Origin: Branchiostoma belcheri | Taxonomy: Eukaryota > Chordata > Leptocardii > Amphioxiformes > Branchiostomatidae | Direction of reading: 5' to 3' | NCBI RefSeq assembly: GCF_001625305.1 | Contig: NW_017803990.1 | Coordinates: forward strand, 37,285-101,284 | DNA: 64,000 bases | Shown: positions 25,954 through 34,762 of the stretch, one piece after another | How positions within the stretch are numbered: position 1 is the first letter of the stretch | How the letters are laid out: every line of letters begins with the position of its first letter | The notes under the pieces: generated by a model | What the model saw: only the letters and a program-made list of their open reading frames with translations | The model's database searches: none | Told to the model about the DNA's origin: nothing | Program-made: the position numbers and the translations under genes

Positions 25954-28900
25954 ATTAGGGCATCTAGGTACTAGGTACTACTACTACTACTACTACTACT
26001 ACTAATAATAATAATAATACATTAGTGCATCTAGGTACTAGGTACTATTCAGACTAGAGCTGTGTACCGGTACGCAGTACCGATACTGTACCAGAAAAAT
26101 TGATTAGGTACAGGTCCAAAATACCTAATCCCTCAGTACCGGTACTGTACCTAAACAATTTCACACTAATTTTATGCCTATTTGTGACCTCAAATGTTTA
26201 AATAGCTGGTTAACAATGGGTGCCTGTGTAAGGACAGTGTGTTCATGAAAACAAAAACATCTTAGTTTTGCCTATATTTTATCTGAGCATTCGCCATAAA
26301 CAAAGAATAAACCTTAACTATCAAGTTTATTTATGTTTTTTTGTTATTGAAGGAGTTCAGAAGAGCATATAAATTGGTCGAATTGTTCAGGTACAGGTTC
26401 AGGTCCGGACCTGTACCTAAACCTGTGTACCTGTACCTGTACCTAAAATTTGTTTAGGTACACAGCTCTAATTCAGACGTATGTAAGATAGCGTGCATGG
26501 TAAAGCGTATACGGTACCAGTGCTGGTAAACTTGCATTTTAAACCGAAACATTAGAAACAGATCGCTACAGCAGTGCTAGAGAGTATTGACTGGCTTTTA
26601 GTTTGACTTAGATAACGTTATGTAGAACGTCGTGAGAGAAATACAATGGTGTCCGTCTATCCATCTAAAGCTGACACAACACTAGGCAAAAACATGTAAC
26701 TACCTTACAGGATACAAGAATTTTATTTAACACAACCAAACTATTTACCTTGCTGACTCTTTGGTGTCTGTCAGTAAGGTAACGCCAGTTAGGTAAATTG
26801 TTTGGTCTTATATCGATATCCTATACTTTACGGATGTAATGAAGCTATTTTTGGAACTACCTTACAGGAGTGCAGAGTTTTTTCAACGTGGAGTCGTACC
26901 GTAACCCTCCTGACGGGATCCATAACCACGTGGACACCAGGGAGAAACTGTACCAGTACGACCCGACCCTGTACGGGCTTATCTCACAGGTCTTCCCCTG
27001 CAGTAACCACATCGTGGACCGCTGCTCGGACCAAGGTAACACCGCACTCATCGTGAACTATTTACACGTGGGAAAAAAACAAAGGAACAAAATCAGGTCG
27101 GCAAAACAAAAATAGTCTGTCATTTACTGCCATTTCTTAGCACATCATACTTGATCTTTCAACAGTTTATTCATAAAAAACAGCCTCGCAGCCTGTACAA
27201 AAACATGCTGAATAACAGTGCTTTTTTTACAGTTGATTCTCTGGCAAATACATATTAACATTACAATACATACACAAACACAAACATTTTTACAAAAAGC
27301 CTCACATGGGCACTACAGTAAAGACCAAACCGTATAAGAGTCTTACTGCGAAGTCGACGCGCTTGAAAAAGCCCCAGGACACGCGAGCACACGTGGGCAC
27401 CGCGCATATAACTAGCTAGAATCATCCTACTACTATACAAAATATTCAAGCAATCGTATTTTCTGTCATCAATATCGCTTTTTGCAACTGCCTCACAGAT
27501 ATACTAGTATTTTTCGGTACAAATATACTATGGAATAAGATTGATTCAAATTAATACATTAAAAAGGTGGCCAGAAAATTGTCTTTGAATTCGAACATCC
27601 AGTTTCGCATATTGTTTCGATGGCGTATGAAAATATGCCAATGACTTGAGGGTGTCGTCACCATGTGTTGTTGATCAATTTTACGATAAGAAACATTGCC
27701 CCAAACATTCCTGATTCTCCAGGGTTGACCAGTGGTACTCCTCTCAAGATGAACTGCAACAGTGACGGGAGCGGGGGTATCAGCGTAGAAGGGAACAGCG
27801 GCGGGGAAAGCGGCAACACGTATGGTGGCGACGGTGGGAGTGACGCAGGTAATGTTAACAGCTACCATGCATCAAAACTGCAAATATTCTGAATAAGGCA
27901 ATTCTGTGTAATCTGGATTTAGGCTGTCCTAGAACATTACATTTTTGTTCTATAAATGTCGATATACATTGGGATAGTGCTGTTATAATATTATGGAGAC
28001 AAGTGACTTTGAAAGGTTTTTTTAGTCCTAAAACTGTACTGGACACTTTTAACAGCAGTCCACGTACGTATTATAGTCTCGTGTAAAAACATTGTCATAT
28101 GAATCGGTTATTTGCTAGTTGTGATTTTTCAGGCATTTCCGTCAAGTTGTCAAAACAAGATGCTTGGGAAATAGACCCCGATGTTGATCGTTTTAATTCC
28201 TACGCAGCTTCACTACGAAGCCATATGTCCCAAACGTCTACACTCCGCTTGACATACATGCGTTCAAAGTTTGGTTCATGATCGCCTTCATGGATTTCTG
28301 GGAGATTATCATCACCTATATTTTTTTTGACGATCACCATGTATTTATAGGAAACTGCCAGGACCTGAACAGCTACTGTCCTGACTGGGCTGTCCAGGGA
28401 TACTGCTCCGGGGTCCACAGTACCTACATGAGTACCAACTGTCGCCGGAGCTGTGACATGTGCGCCACCGGAAGCGGAACTGGGACAGGCTCATCTCAGG
28501 AGAACGCGGGGGAGGGGCAAGGTCAGTGAAAGTTTTCTTATCGTTAATGTTGATAGTTACAGTTTTCTTATCCTTTTCTTATAGTAACAGTTTTCTTATC
28601 GTTAATCGTAACTTAATGAGAATGTATTTTCACCATAGCTACTTATTGCATATCCCCCACCCTAAAAATAATAACTCAGTTATTAACACTACATATTCAA
28701 CAATGTACTCCGACCACAACCAAACTTTCGTCAACTACTTCTTTATTTATTAATTTATTAATCTTACAAACAAATGGGTAGTCCCTTCAGCCGTTGAGGC
28801 TGATTACCAAGGGAGCCCATGGAAACATGATACAATAAAACAATCTAACACTGAATGATTATAATCAAACGTAAAAAAGGAATTCGAAAATCTTACAAAC

Positions 28901-31900
28901 AAATGGGTTGAGGCTGATTTCCAAGGGAGTCCATGGAAACTTCATACAAGAAAATAATGTAACATAGAAATCCTATTAGGATAGCCATTAGGAAATCTAA
29001 ATTAAGACAGTCGTATCTCTATTTCGTGTTAATTCAGATTCTTTATTGACACAACAAAAAGTACAGAGACTTCTGTATGGTCTTCTACAACTTAACTAAA
29101 GATCTAACAAAGCTAAATACATGTGTGGATAACGTCATCTTACGTACAGAGTATATGTATGATGTAACAATAAAGGTTAACTATTCTCTAACATGTGTTC
29201 TCTAAGATCGAAACATTCTTTAAATGTATTTTCCTATTTGAACACTGTATTGGTTATCTCCCCTGAGAATGTAGTTGCATTTATCTATAGGACCTAACGT
29301 ATTGAAATCAATTGAACAAGCGGAAAGATAGGTGAACAGCAATAGGCGCTTATCATTGTAGAGTGTACAATCCGTTATAAAATGGTGCTCATTTTCAATC
29401 TTGTCTGGACAAAATGGACAGAACCTTTGGTCATTTGGTATTTTCTTGTATCGACCCATTTCTATGTTTAATTTATGACAACTAATTCTTAATTTTGTGA
29501 TCGCTTTTCGGATATCTAGATTGCGTATACTTGAGAGGTATTGTTTTTGTCCATAATTTTCCTTTAATGCGGTATAAACTGCAGGGTGTTACAGCGAACT
29601 AAAACATTATCAGTAACGTTTACAATACTATCGATGTCACTATCATGAATTGAGCAACGCAACTGGAAACTAGAAAGGCCAATATTTGCTTTGGAGCAAA
29701 TACAGCGATGGGTTCACCACATTTTACCACATGGCAGGGAAAGAATGAGAAACACAAGGGAAAACAATGATTTACATTGATATAACTATAATATGAAGTA
29801 ACATACAACTAAAACAACAGTTGGATAGCTATTCCCTACTTTATTGGTTAGGATTTTTAATTGCATAATGCAAACTGTTGATTTTCAAAAAAAAAAAAAA
29901 AACGTTCATGCCCCGCATTCCAATGCTGGAGCAGAAAAGCTTGAAATACCTACCAAAACACTTGAATAAAGACATACTGTCAGTATGGAAATACTCTGTG
30001 CAGGTGTTAATCAAGTTAAATTCCAACAGCCAATCAGCAAGAAGTATAGAGGAAAGCTGCATGCCTATTGGTTGATGCCCTGCATTCCATTGTGATGACT
30101 CATGCCCAGACGTGGTAAACATGGCACACTAACACAGTAATACATTAGCTATAATACAGCCAAAAAAACTCAAATAAAACCATTCTAAAAGCCTGTATCA
30201 CAAAAATTTAAAAAACGCCTAGGGGTATTTGCCCACTGTACCTCCATACCAAATTTCAGGACCTTAGGCCCTAAAATGAAGAAGCTGAATCCATTTAAAG
30301 ATATGGCAGGAGGAGGAGGAGAAGGAGGAGGAGAAGAAACATCAGAAAAAGCAATATGAACCCATAAAAAAAGCGACCCACTCAAAAAAGTGCTCGTGAA
30401 ACCAAAATACGACCTCATCTGATTATACTAGTAGTTGACATAATTTATAATGCCTAACTAACAAATACGTTCACAATAAGTACAGACAGAGTGTTATATT
30501 CGAAATATTAATTCGGAAAAGTCAACACAAGCCAGTCTCGGCAGACTATTGGCGTAGTTTTGTATTTATGTACTTTTCCGGGGTGACGTCAGCTCCGGAA
30601 AAAGCACAGAACTGCTAAAATAAAATATACATATGCAAAAATTACCTGAGGGGGTCGATTGGGAAGCTTACCATAGCTAGGCTAAGGCCGTGTTCATGTG
30701 AAGTCAGTGAAGGTGCTTTACATGTGGTTTACCCCGAAGCCGGTTTCATGTGCACGTGGCTCCATCTGAACGCTCCAAATCACAAGCGCCTCGATCCCAA
30801 ACCACTTCTAGAGGTGGTTTCGAATCGGTTTTCCCGCATCGCGATTTGCGTCTGAACGCAATGTGATTTCAATGTAACTTCGCCTGGTCATGGATTACGG
30901 GTGAAATTACTTTATTTATATGCAATACCAACTTTTACGTGGCAGCAACTTAAAGAGAAGTAATGGTCAAATAATGTGTCCGTTCTAGGATGAGCTTCAC
31001 CGCCTCTGGCGGGACTACGTCGGCATTCGGCCGAGATACGCGGGGATGGGGGCACCAGCAAGCAGGTCGTTGACCCCTGACATTGATAACACGCCACCTT
31101 GCGTGTTTTCACCAAACAATAATGAATGCAGTTTCGTAGAATCGTGATAGGACACGGTTTGCAAGGAATGCATGGCACGTGGACGAGATGTGCGGAATGC
31201 GAGTTACCCGAATCGCGGTTTTGGGTGACTTCACATGAACAAGGCTTAAGTGATTAGTTATACTTATAACAGGTTAGCCAGCATTTCATTGGCCAGTCGT
31301 GACATATAAATTATGCAATATACCATTAGTGGAGAAGCTTGGAGTCTCCATAGAGTCAGCAGTTGATGTTTTTTTTTGTATTTTAGGGTCTTACTGCGAG
31401 GACACGAACGGTAACTGTGCGGGGTGGGCCCAGCGGGGAGAGTGTCACTACAACCCCGCCTACATGAACCAACACTGTCCGAGGAGCTGTAACCTGTGTC
31501 AGCGTACTACTGGTAGGTCCCAATCTGTAAATAATTTCATAAGTTAAGTAAGTGATTGTCAATGAATATCAAAGTTCTTCATTAACAACCACTTGTTAAC
31601 AATAGCCGAGTCGGACGTTTCGATGACCACATGTAATCTTCATTATGTTTATAATGACTAGTTCACTCACTGTGCATTGAAATGAGCGAAGCAAGGTGTT
31701 AGCTTGTTGGGTAACGAGGGCGTAAGAAAGTATGGAATTTTGTATGCATTTATTATGCAAATTAGGTCATCATTTGCATAATTAGTATCTGTTGATGTTC
31801 CATCTGCCATAGGTTACATACATTACAAGTATGAAAGTACTATAATGTACAACATTGTAATTATAGGATTTCCTCATTAATTATGCAAATAAAGTCCTCA

Positions 31901-34434
31901 TTGCCATAATTTGCAATTCATTATGATCATATCTCTCTCAGCTACCTACCTACCAAAATGATGAAAATACGTTGTTCCTATCTGGACTAATTGGCTTTCA
32001 AAGATTTCGCCCGAAAGTTCCCTGCAGTTTCAGGACAAGCTGCTAGGGGGTCCAAACCCACACCACTTATTCCTGACAGGAAAAGCTATCTGTCACCAAA
32101 ACACGGCGGTCTGTTACTACGACATTCCTTCCCATTGCTGGGGGCGTTCGATAAAGTATCGGGTTACAAGACGTAATTTTGGGCTAACCGCAAAACATTT
32201 AAAAATAAACCAAATAGTATCGAAGGGAAAATTTCGTTGAAATAAAATAAAATTATTGTCTTTATATACATTTAATGGTGATTTTTTGCGCTAAATGGAT
32301 GATTTTGTCGGATTTCGTTAAAAAAGGCGATAATTTTCGGGATTTCAAAGCGCCATATATACTTTAGCCAATCACCGAGCAAACCTGGCTACACATATTA
32401 TGCAAGATCACTGATTTTTATATTTTTCGACGACCTGAAATAAGATGAAAAATCGTGCTTAAGGGATTTTTTAATTTCTGACTCTAAGAATAGGTTTTGG
32501 CCGACAAATAGGTGAAAAAATCGATTTTTTTGTGCCTTTTTCGCACTCAATTACCCATAGTTCAAAATCGAGCGCATTTTTCAAAAATCCCTAAAGCACG
32601 ATTTTCACGACAATCGTGACAGTCATTTTAAGCCGTCAATGGGGTATGTTTGACTCTCCTTGCTTCCAGGTTTGAACGAGTTTTTGCAGACATGTCATAT
32701 AGTCCGAAAGTGCACGGTGGTAAAATCTGGGCTGCAAAGTTCCCACATTTCATAGAATCCGAACTGTGGTCGATCGTGTTCGATCTGGGCAATTCGAATC
32801 GAACCCGCGTTCCATTTCGGGGTCACCTGCGGTCATTTGCAATAAAGCAGCAAAACAAGCCCTTCTGCCTGAGTGCCTCGCAACAGATAAAAAACAACAC
32901 TTTTCTATAGATACCAACAGTTTCCAGGACAGTACATGTCCGCTATCATTTTTTTGTGGACATGTAACATGTAGCGAAGCAACTGTCGTATCCTTGGGTA
33001 ACCTTGAATACTGTAATGATTCTTTACGCCTTTATGAATAACACGGTGCACACTTTTGGGAGATATGACATTTCTGCAAAACTCGTTCAAACCTGGAAGC
33101 ATAGAGGGTCAAACATACCCCATTTACGACTCAAAATGACTGACACGGTTGTCACGAAAATCGTGGTTTAGGAATTTTTGAATTATGGGTAATTAAGTGC
33201 AAAAAAAGCAAAAAAAAAATTCGATTTTTTCACCTATTTGTGGACAAAAACTATACTTTAAGTCAGAAATTAAAAAATCCCAAAAGCACGATTTTTCATC
33301 TTATTCCTGGTCGTCGAAAAATATAAAAATCAGTTACCTTGCGTAATATGTGTAGCCAGGTTTGCTCGGTGATTGGCTAAAATATGGCGCTTTGAAATTC
33401 CATAAATTATCAACTTTTTTAACGAAATCCGAAAAAAATCATCCTTTAAGCGCAAAAAATCACCATTGAATGTATGTAAAGACGATAATTTTATTTTATT
33501 TCAACGAAATTTTCCCTTCAATACTAGTTTGTTTATTTTCAACTGTTTTACGGTTAGCCCAAAATTGCGTCTTGTAACCCGATACTTATCGAACGCCCCC
33601 AGCAATGGGAAAGAATGCCGTAATGACAGACCGCCGTGGTGTGCACCGTGTTATTCATAAAGGCGTAAAGAATCATTACAGTATTCAAGGTTACCCAAGG
33701 ATACGACAGTATCTTCGCTACATGTTACATGTCCACAAAAAATGATAGCGGACATGTACTGTCCTGGAAACTATTTGTATCTATAGAAAAGTGTTTTTTT
33801 TTATCTGTTTCGAGGCACTCAGGCAGAAGGGCTTGTTTTGCCGCTTTATTGTAAATAACCGCAGGTGGCCCCGCAACGGAACGCGGGTTCGATTCGAATT
33901 GCCTAAATCGAACACGATCGAACACTGTTCGGATTCTATGAAATGTGGAAACTTTGCAGCCCAGATTTGACCACCGTTAAAATTCAAGACCATAGCATGT
34001 TCAAGACAAAATATTTTAAAAAAAAAAACCAGAAGTTCTGCTGCCGTACCAAGGTCATCAACCAGAAGGCCCATTTTTGACCTTGACCTTCGTCTTCCTA
34101 AGACTTACCAGCATACAAAATATCAGCACAATCCATAAAGGCGTTATTAAGTTATGCTGACTACAAATGTGCGGACACACACACACAGACACACACACAC
34201 ACACAGACACACACACACACACAGACGCGCAAAAACAATGCCAACATTTTTTATGGAGGTAACAAATAGTTTGATGCTAATGATAAAAAAAATAATGACT
34301 ACTTGTAAATATGCTGCGATATGGATAAAATAAGCGTTTTGTGCGTATCTTTGAGACTCTTTGATACATTATTTTCACCACAAAATGGACTGTAGGGCTC
34401 ATTTCTGTTTTCGTACCTTCCAGGATCCACGTGA
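14133..34434 (+). CDS. Gene A (12 exons): secreted zincin-type metallopeptidase with two C-terminal ShKT domains
   Basis: Joining twelve exons by splice phase gives about 510 residues. Order: signal peptide (1-18), a cysteine-rich EGF-like segment (about 56-105), a catalytic region (about 113-370), a Gly/Ser-rich linker (about 372-408), ShKT 1 (C411-C446) and ShKT 2 (C469-C503). The zinc motif HETAH is at 260-264. The sequence IQEYFAEG 42 residues later offers E306 or E310 as a third ligand, as in gluzincin-type zincins. The preceding RARGLGAT...EENAGCYG block is also found in bacterial and fungal HExxH proteins as I recall them, an unchecked impression. Phase-1 introns flank every C-terminal module, as expected for exon shuffling. 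A proteolytic, extracellular role is inferred. Exon 1 and exon 12 are the least certain parts. Confidence 0.8.
15590..15622. repeat. Palindrome CAAGGACATTATAC / GTATAATGTCTTTAG
   Basis: Second copy of the hairpin seen at 4527, here in the loop of the fold-back element with a few mismatches in the right arm. Confidence 0.7.
16547..17139. mobile_element. Complete Harbinger-like MITE, 593 bp, TAA target duplication
   Basis: Terminal inverted repeats AGCTAAGGTCCCAATT (left) and AATTGGGACCTTAGCT (right) are perfect. TAA flanks both ends (16544-16546 and 17140-17142). The mirror arm of the fold-back shows the empty site GTATAAGTTATC, so the insertion is resolved to the base. It interrupts the fold-back's right arm and is therefore younger. 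Confidence 0.9.
17635..17662 (+). repeat. C run followed by (CA)n
   Basis: A short homopolymer and dinucleotide tract in intron 1 of gene A. Confidence 0.7.
18088..19512. mobile_element. Inverted-repeat element with GGTCGTCGCC sub-repeats
   Basis: Arms at about 18088-18265 and 19335-19512 are inverted complements. Each contains four or five copies of ACGGTCGTCGCCTTTC-like words and then CGAACTTCAGTTCCGAATAT. The ~1.07-kb centre has AATAAACATTATTT followed by an A run near 18535-18557, like a retroposed poly(A) tail. Exact ends and target duplication are unclear. The internal open frames are repeat-driven. Confidence 0.7.
19688..19814 (+). CDS. Gene A exon 2: N-terminal linker and first cysteines
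   Basis: Acceptor TTATGTTCCAG opens NGESEFSVNSTAIAPAPSYGWDELQQC in phase 0, and the exon ends CTACCATGCGGAG/GTATGT in phase 1. Two potential N-glycosylation sites (NST, NAT) and three cysteines suggest an extracellular segment leading into the EGF-like part. A slightly earlier acceptor at 19668 (CTGCAG) exists but would need a phase-2 upstream exon. Confidence 0.75.
19815..20514. repeat. Splice-acceptor minisatellite in gene A intron 2 (75/81-bp unit)
   Basis: From about 19998 to 20514 a unit of 75 or 81 bp (the last is 68 bp) repeats six to seven times. Each unit includes TTTGTTGTGTAG/GTCCAGAG, a copy of the real exon 3 acceptor and first coding bases. Acceptor-like ends fall at 20053 (weak), 20128, 20209, 20284, 20365, 20446 and the true one at 20514. 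Whole units keep the exon frame (PERGVC...SCMC) until a TAG at 20512-20514 made by a 7-base deletion in the last unit. Confidence 0.85.
20515..20627 (+). CDS. Gene A exon 3: EGF-like cysteine-rich segment
   Basis: Encodes GPERGVCGCGSCMCKAGWMG then RTCDCWQ, with cysteine spacing like the second half of an EGF or integrin-type EGF module, followed by TAISCWLQTPP. The acceptor joins the phase-1 end of exon 2 exactly (GGA glycine). The exon ends CCACCG/GTGAGT in phase 0. Confidence 0.8.
20628..22194. other. Gene A intron 3
   Basis: Holds a LINE 3' fragment (20895-21445). The remainder has no recognisable element. A further small exon cannot be excluded here, since exon 4 joins in frame only with the second of two nearby acceptors. 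Confidence 0.5.
20895..21445 (+). mobile_element. 3' end of a non-LTR retrotransposon (reverse-transcriptase C-terminus)
   Basis: Reads EYAATVWDPYTKKDKDKLER then VQNQAAKFCTNNYQRGASVT and LQWGSLEDRRRMSRL, the signature tail of CR1/jockey-type reverse-transcriptase frames. After frame breaks it continues in the conserved SHAFKYQNYQPRIE tail. It ends with the GCTGGTGTGTTGCGCCGAAG tail and GATATAGATACAGAT. Truncated at the 5' side and not functional. Confidence 0.85.
22195..22302 (+). CDS. Gene A exon 4: start of the catalytic region
   Basis: Encodes GRVTGRGPALTSWDCDTVTG then VPQSVRSDMELSYFYQ in phases 0-0. The stronger-looking acceptor at 22180 (CACACCGCAG) would give a stop codon after exon 3, so the CCCAG at 22194 is used here because it alone keeps the frame. 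Alternatively an unseen exon lies between exons 3 and 4. Confidence 0.65.
22303..22776. other. Gene A intron 4
   Basis: A 474-bp AT-rich intron without recognisable element. Confidence 0.6.
22777..22944 (+). CDS. Gene A exon 5: catalytic region, helical segment
   Basis: Encodes KYLHAYGIPVLGSSRVPDSA then LRRACYVVRFMFADRQDVRD and ending HALMAESE, phases 0-0. GC content is far above the flanking introns. This region precedes the zinc site and is likely a prodomain-like or N-terminal lobe segment. Confidence 0.85.
22945..23503. other. Gene A intron 5 with a Harbinger-like MITE end
   Basis: At about 23003-23035 lies GGCCATGTTGATTTGATTAT followed by ATGGATGACA, the left end of the MITE family that is complete at 60912-61308. 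No matching right end is seen. The rest has CGTACGG/CACGTA-rich sequence (23040-23260) and no gene. Confidence 0.6.
23504..23643 (+). CDS. Gene A exon 6: conserved RARGLGAT / EEN block
   Basis: Encodes QTTDIPEHSWLGPSWNERAR then GLGATETHPVSTGAEENAGC and YGPGRDR (the last codon is split, phase 2). This block directly precedes the zinc-binding helix. The acceptor TTCACCCAG joins exon 5 in phase 0. Confidence 0.85.
23689..23965. repeat. Inverted repeat, ~95-bp arms
   Basis: The left arm (ends GACTGGTTCATATTGTACTG, GCAGCACAGGTGT) and the right arm (begins ACACCTGTGCTGCAGTGCAA) are complementary with about ten differences plus a short indel. The loop is about 85 bp. Confidence 0.75.
24019..24624 (+). 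mobile_element. LINE 3' fragment ending in (TAAA)n
   Basis: The open frame 24029-24310 ends with SFASSFIPRVTTIWNKLDAD and SILTDVVAFKRKLSS, the familiar C-terminal WN-x-L and F-K-x-x-L motifs of non-LTR retrotransposon reverse-transcriptase proteins. About 300 bp of 3' untranslated sequence and a TAAATAAATAAA tail follow. 5'-truncated. Confidence 0.75.
24911..25089 (+). CDS. Gene A exon 7: zinc-binding active site HETAH
   Basis: Encodes WHEEDIFLHETAHGLHGLGA, then KYAIPGWQARLQAAYDSARA and GSTIQEYFAEG. HETAH gives two zinc-binding histidines and the catalytic glutamate. The E in EYFAE, 42-46 residues after the second histidine, is a plausible third ligand. The exon starts by completing arginine from exon 6 (phase 2) and ends in phase 1. 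All active-site residues needed for catalysis appear intact. Confidence 0.9.
25175..25568 (-). mobile_element. tRNA-derived SINE, second copy
   Basis: Closely similar along its length to the SINE at 13283-13666. The A-box region GTGGTGTAGTGGTTAGAGCA is intact, while the B box has changed (GGGTCGATTCC). It lies antisense within gene A. Confidence 0.85.
25857..26012 (+). repeat. (TAC)n microsatellite in three blocks
   Basis: Three TAC/ACT runs are separated by ATTAGGGCATCTAGGTA-like spacers, so the spacer and run were duplicated together. The last block drifts to AATAAT. Confidence 0.9.
26055..26470. mobile_element. Complete hAT-like MITE, 416 bp, 8-bp target duplication
   Basis: ATTCAGAC flanks both ends (26047-26054 and 26471-26478). 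Terminal repeats TAGAGCTGTGTACC and GGTACACAGCTCTA are perfect. TAGAG fits the hAT terminal consensus, and the 8-bp duplication is the hAT hallmark. Inside, GTACC/GGTAC and AGGTACAGG words are strongly overrepresented near both ends. No transposase. Confidence 0.92.
26868..27035 (+). CDS. Gene A exon 8: catalytic domain C-terminal part
   Basis: Encodes GVQSFFNVESYRNPPDGIHN, then HVDTREKLYQYDPTLYGLIS and VFPCSNHIVDRCSDQ. It continues directly from EYFAEG, forming the FAEGVQSFF block. Two cysteines may pair. Phases 1-1. Confidence 0.88.
27036..27722. other. Gene A intron 8
   Basis: A 687-bp intron; AT-rich, with no complete element recognised. Confidence 0.55.
27723..27848 (+). CDS. Gene A exon 9: Gly/Ser-rich linker
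   Basis: Encodes GLTSGTPLKMNCNSDGSGGI, then SVEGNSGGESGNTYGGDGGS and DA, low-complexity linker sequence between the peptidase and the ShKT modules. Phases 1-1. Confidence 0.8.
27849..28350. other. Gene A intron 9
   Basis: A 502-bp intron with nothing recognisable. Confidence 0.6.
28351..28521 (+). CDS. Gene A exon 10: first ShKT domain
   Basis: Encodes a six-cysteine module starting NCQDLNSYCPDWAVQGYC and ending CRRSCDMC, with spacing C-x6-C-x8-C-x11-C-x3-C-x2-C, the ShKT pattern. A Gly/Thr/Ser tail follows. It is a symmetrical phase 1-1 exon, so the module can be added or skipped without frame change. ShKT domains are commonly appended to secreted animal metalloproteases. Confidence 0.92.
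29218..29600 (-). mobile_element. LINE reverse-transcriptase C-terminal fragment
   Basis: On the minus strand it reads QYLSSIRNLDIRKAITKLRI, then MGRYKKIPNDQRFCPFCPDK and IENEHHFITDC. The C-x2-C...H-x4-C zinc-knuckle-like end is the usual close of many LINE polyproteins. Only this last part is present; inserted antisense to gene A. Confidence 0.85.
30683..31247. mobile_element. MITE with GTTCATGTGAAGTCA ends
   Basis: Ends GGCCGTGTTCATGTGAAGTC and GACTTCACATGAACAAGGC are imperfect inverted repeats. Its interior (TTTATTTATATGCAATACCA, GGCACGTGGACGAGATGTGC) is shared with the element at 52343-52800, whose ends differ. The target duplication is not clear. Confidence 0.7.
31387..31512 (+). CDS. 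Gene A exon 11: second ShKT domain
   Basis: Encodes SYCEDTNGNCAGWAQRGEC then HYNPAYMNQHCPRSCNLC, six cysteines with spacing C-x6-C-x8-C-x10-C-x3-C-x2-C. Again a symmetrical phase 1-1 exon, probably a duplicate of exon 10. QRTTG follows before the donor G/GTAGGT. Confidence 0.92.
31735..31930. repeat. Octamer-rich dispersed repeat
   Basis: Words ATGCAAAT, ATTTGCAT and TTATGCAAAT recur several times. Related sequence forms a longer tandem block at 48200-48660 and a piece at 49230-49410. Confidence 0.6.
32102..33978 (+). mobile_element. Outer CACGG-ended transposon (split by an inner copy)
   Basis: Begins CACGGCGGT after AAA and ends ACCACCGTT before AAA, so a 3-bp duplication is retained. Its two parts, 32102-32712 and 33642-33978, total about 948 bp, the same size as the intact copy at 55620-56576. 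It contains no transposase; the open frames are short. Ends starting CAC plus 3-bp duplications suggest a CACTA/EnSpm-like non-autonomous family. Confidence 0.85.
32713..33638 (-). mobile_element. Inner CACGG-ended transposon inserted in its relative
   Basis: A reverse-oriented full copy of 926 bp with ends CACGGTGGT and ACCGCCGTG. GTG is duplicated on both sides (32710-32712 and 33639-33641). Because it sits inversely inside the outer copy, the locus forms an extended inverted repeat of more than 500 bp per arm. Confidence 0.88.
34156..34228 (+). repeat. (CA)n microsatellite
   Basis: CA repeats with regular CAGA interruptions at the end of a dispersed repeat that also occurs at 50690-50900. 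Confidence 0.9.
34424..34434 (+). CDS. Gene A terminal exon: last residues and stop
   Basis: After acceptor TACCTTCCAG the phase-1 frame reads (G)ST and then TGA at 34432-34434, ending the protein right after the second ShKT domain. In another phase the same exon would read 39 residues to TAG at 34542-34544, but that needs a phase-2 donor that I do not see. The exon would continue as 3' untranslated region. Confidence 0.6.
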
Positions 34435-34756
34435 GAAGACAAGGTCACCACAGCTGGTACTGGTCCCAGAACAGCTACAGCAGGTCTAACATCACCTACG
34501 CTACCGTACGGTCATTGCCATTTCAAACGGTCGATATCATATAGTTGAACGACAAAAAGTATTTTGGAATTAATTAATGCTCCGTCAATAACGTGATGTT
34601 TTGTGGTGTAGAGAATTAGGATTTTAGGAGTGGGCTTTTGACCCGTGTTTAATTAATGCTTGTGTGCTGTTTTGTTTTCACTTGTATTTTACTATTTGAA
34701 CGATATTGTCGTCTGCAAATTGAATTATGCTTTTTATAAAGTGTTCTCAATTTAAA

Positions 34757-34762
34757 AATAAA
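34757..34762 (+). terminator. Candidate polyadenylation signal of gene A
   Basis: AATAAA about 320 bp after the proposed stop codon. No transcript end is visible from sequence alone. Confidence 0.35.

Larger units (their letters stand above)
25090..26867. other. Gene A intron 7
   Basis: Holds a SINE (25175-25568), a TAC microsatellite (25857-26012) and a complete hAT-like MITE (26055-26470). The 25587-25720 stretch resembles decayed pieces of the CCCTGTCACAC element seen complete at 51640 and 54707. Confidence 0.5.
28522..31386. other. Gene A intron 10
   Basis: Contains an antisense LINE fragment (29218-29600) and an inverted-repeat element (30683-31247). It also has a two-copy local repeat around ACAAATGGGTAGTCCC/ACAAATGGGTTGAGG (28768 and 28898), an A16 run at 29889, and a GGA-rich tract at 30308-30345. 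Confidence 0.5.
31513..34423. other. Gene A intron 11
   Basis: Dominated by the nested pair of CACGG-ended transposons (32102-33978). Before them is an ATGCAAAT / ATTTGCAT-rich repeat (31735-31930), and after them a dispersed repeat ending in a CA microsatellite (34010-34230). Confidence 0.5.

Noticed and set aside
34424..34544. Terminal exon of gene A reading 39 residues to the TAG at 34542
   Set aside because: Requires a phase-2 donor, whereas the preceding ShKT exon ends in phase 1. The in-phase reading stops at 34432.
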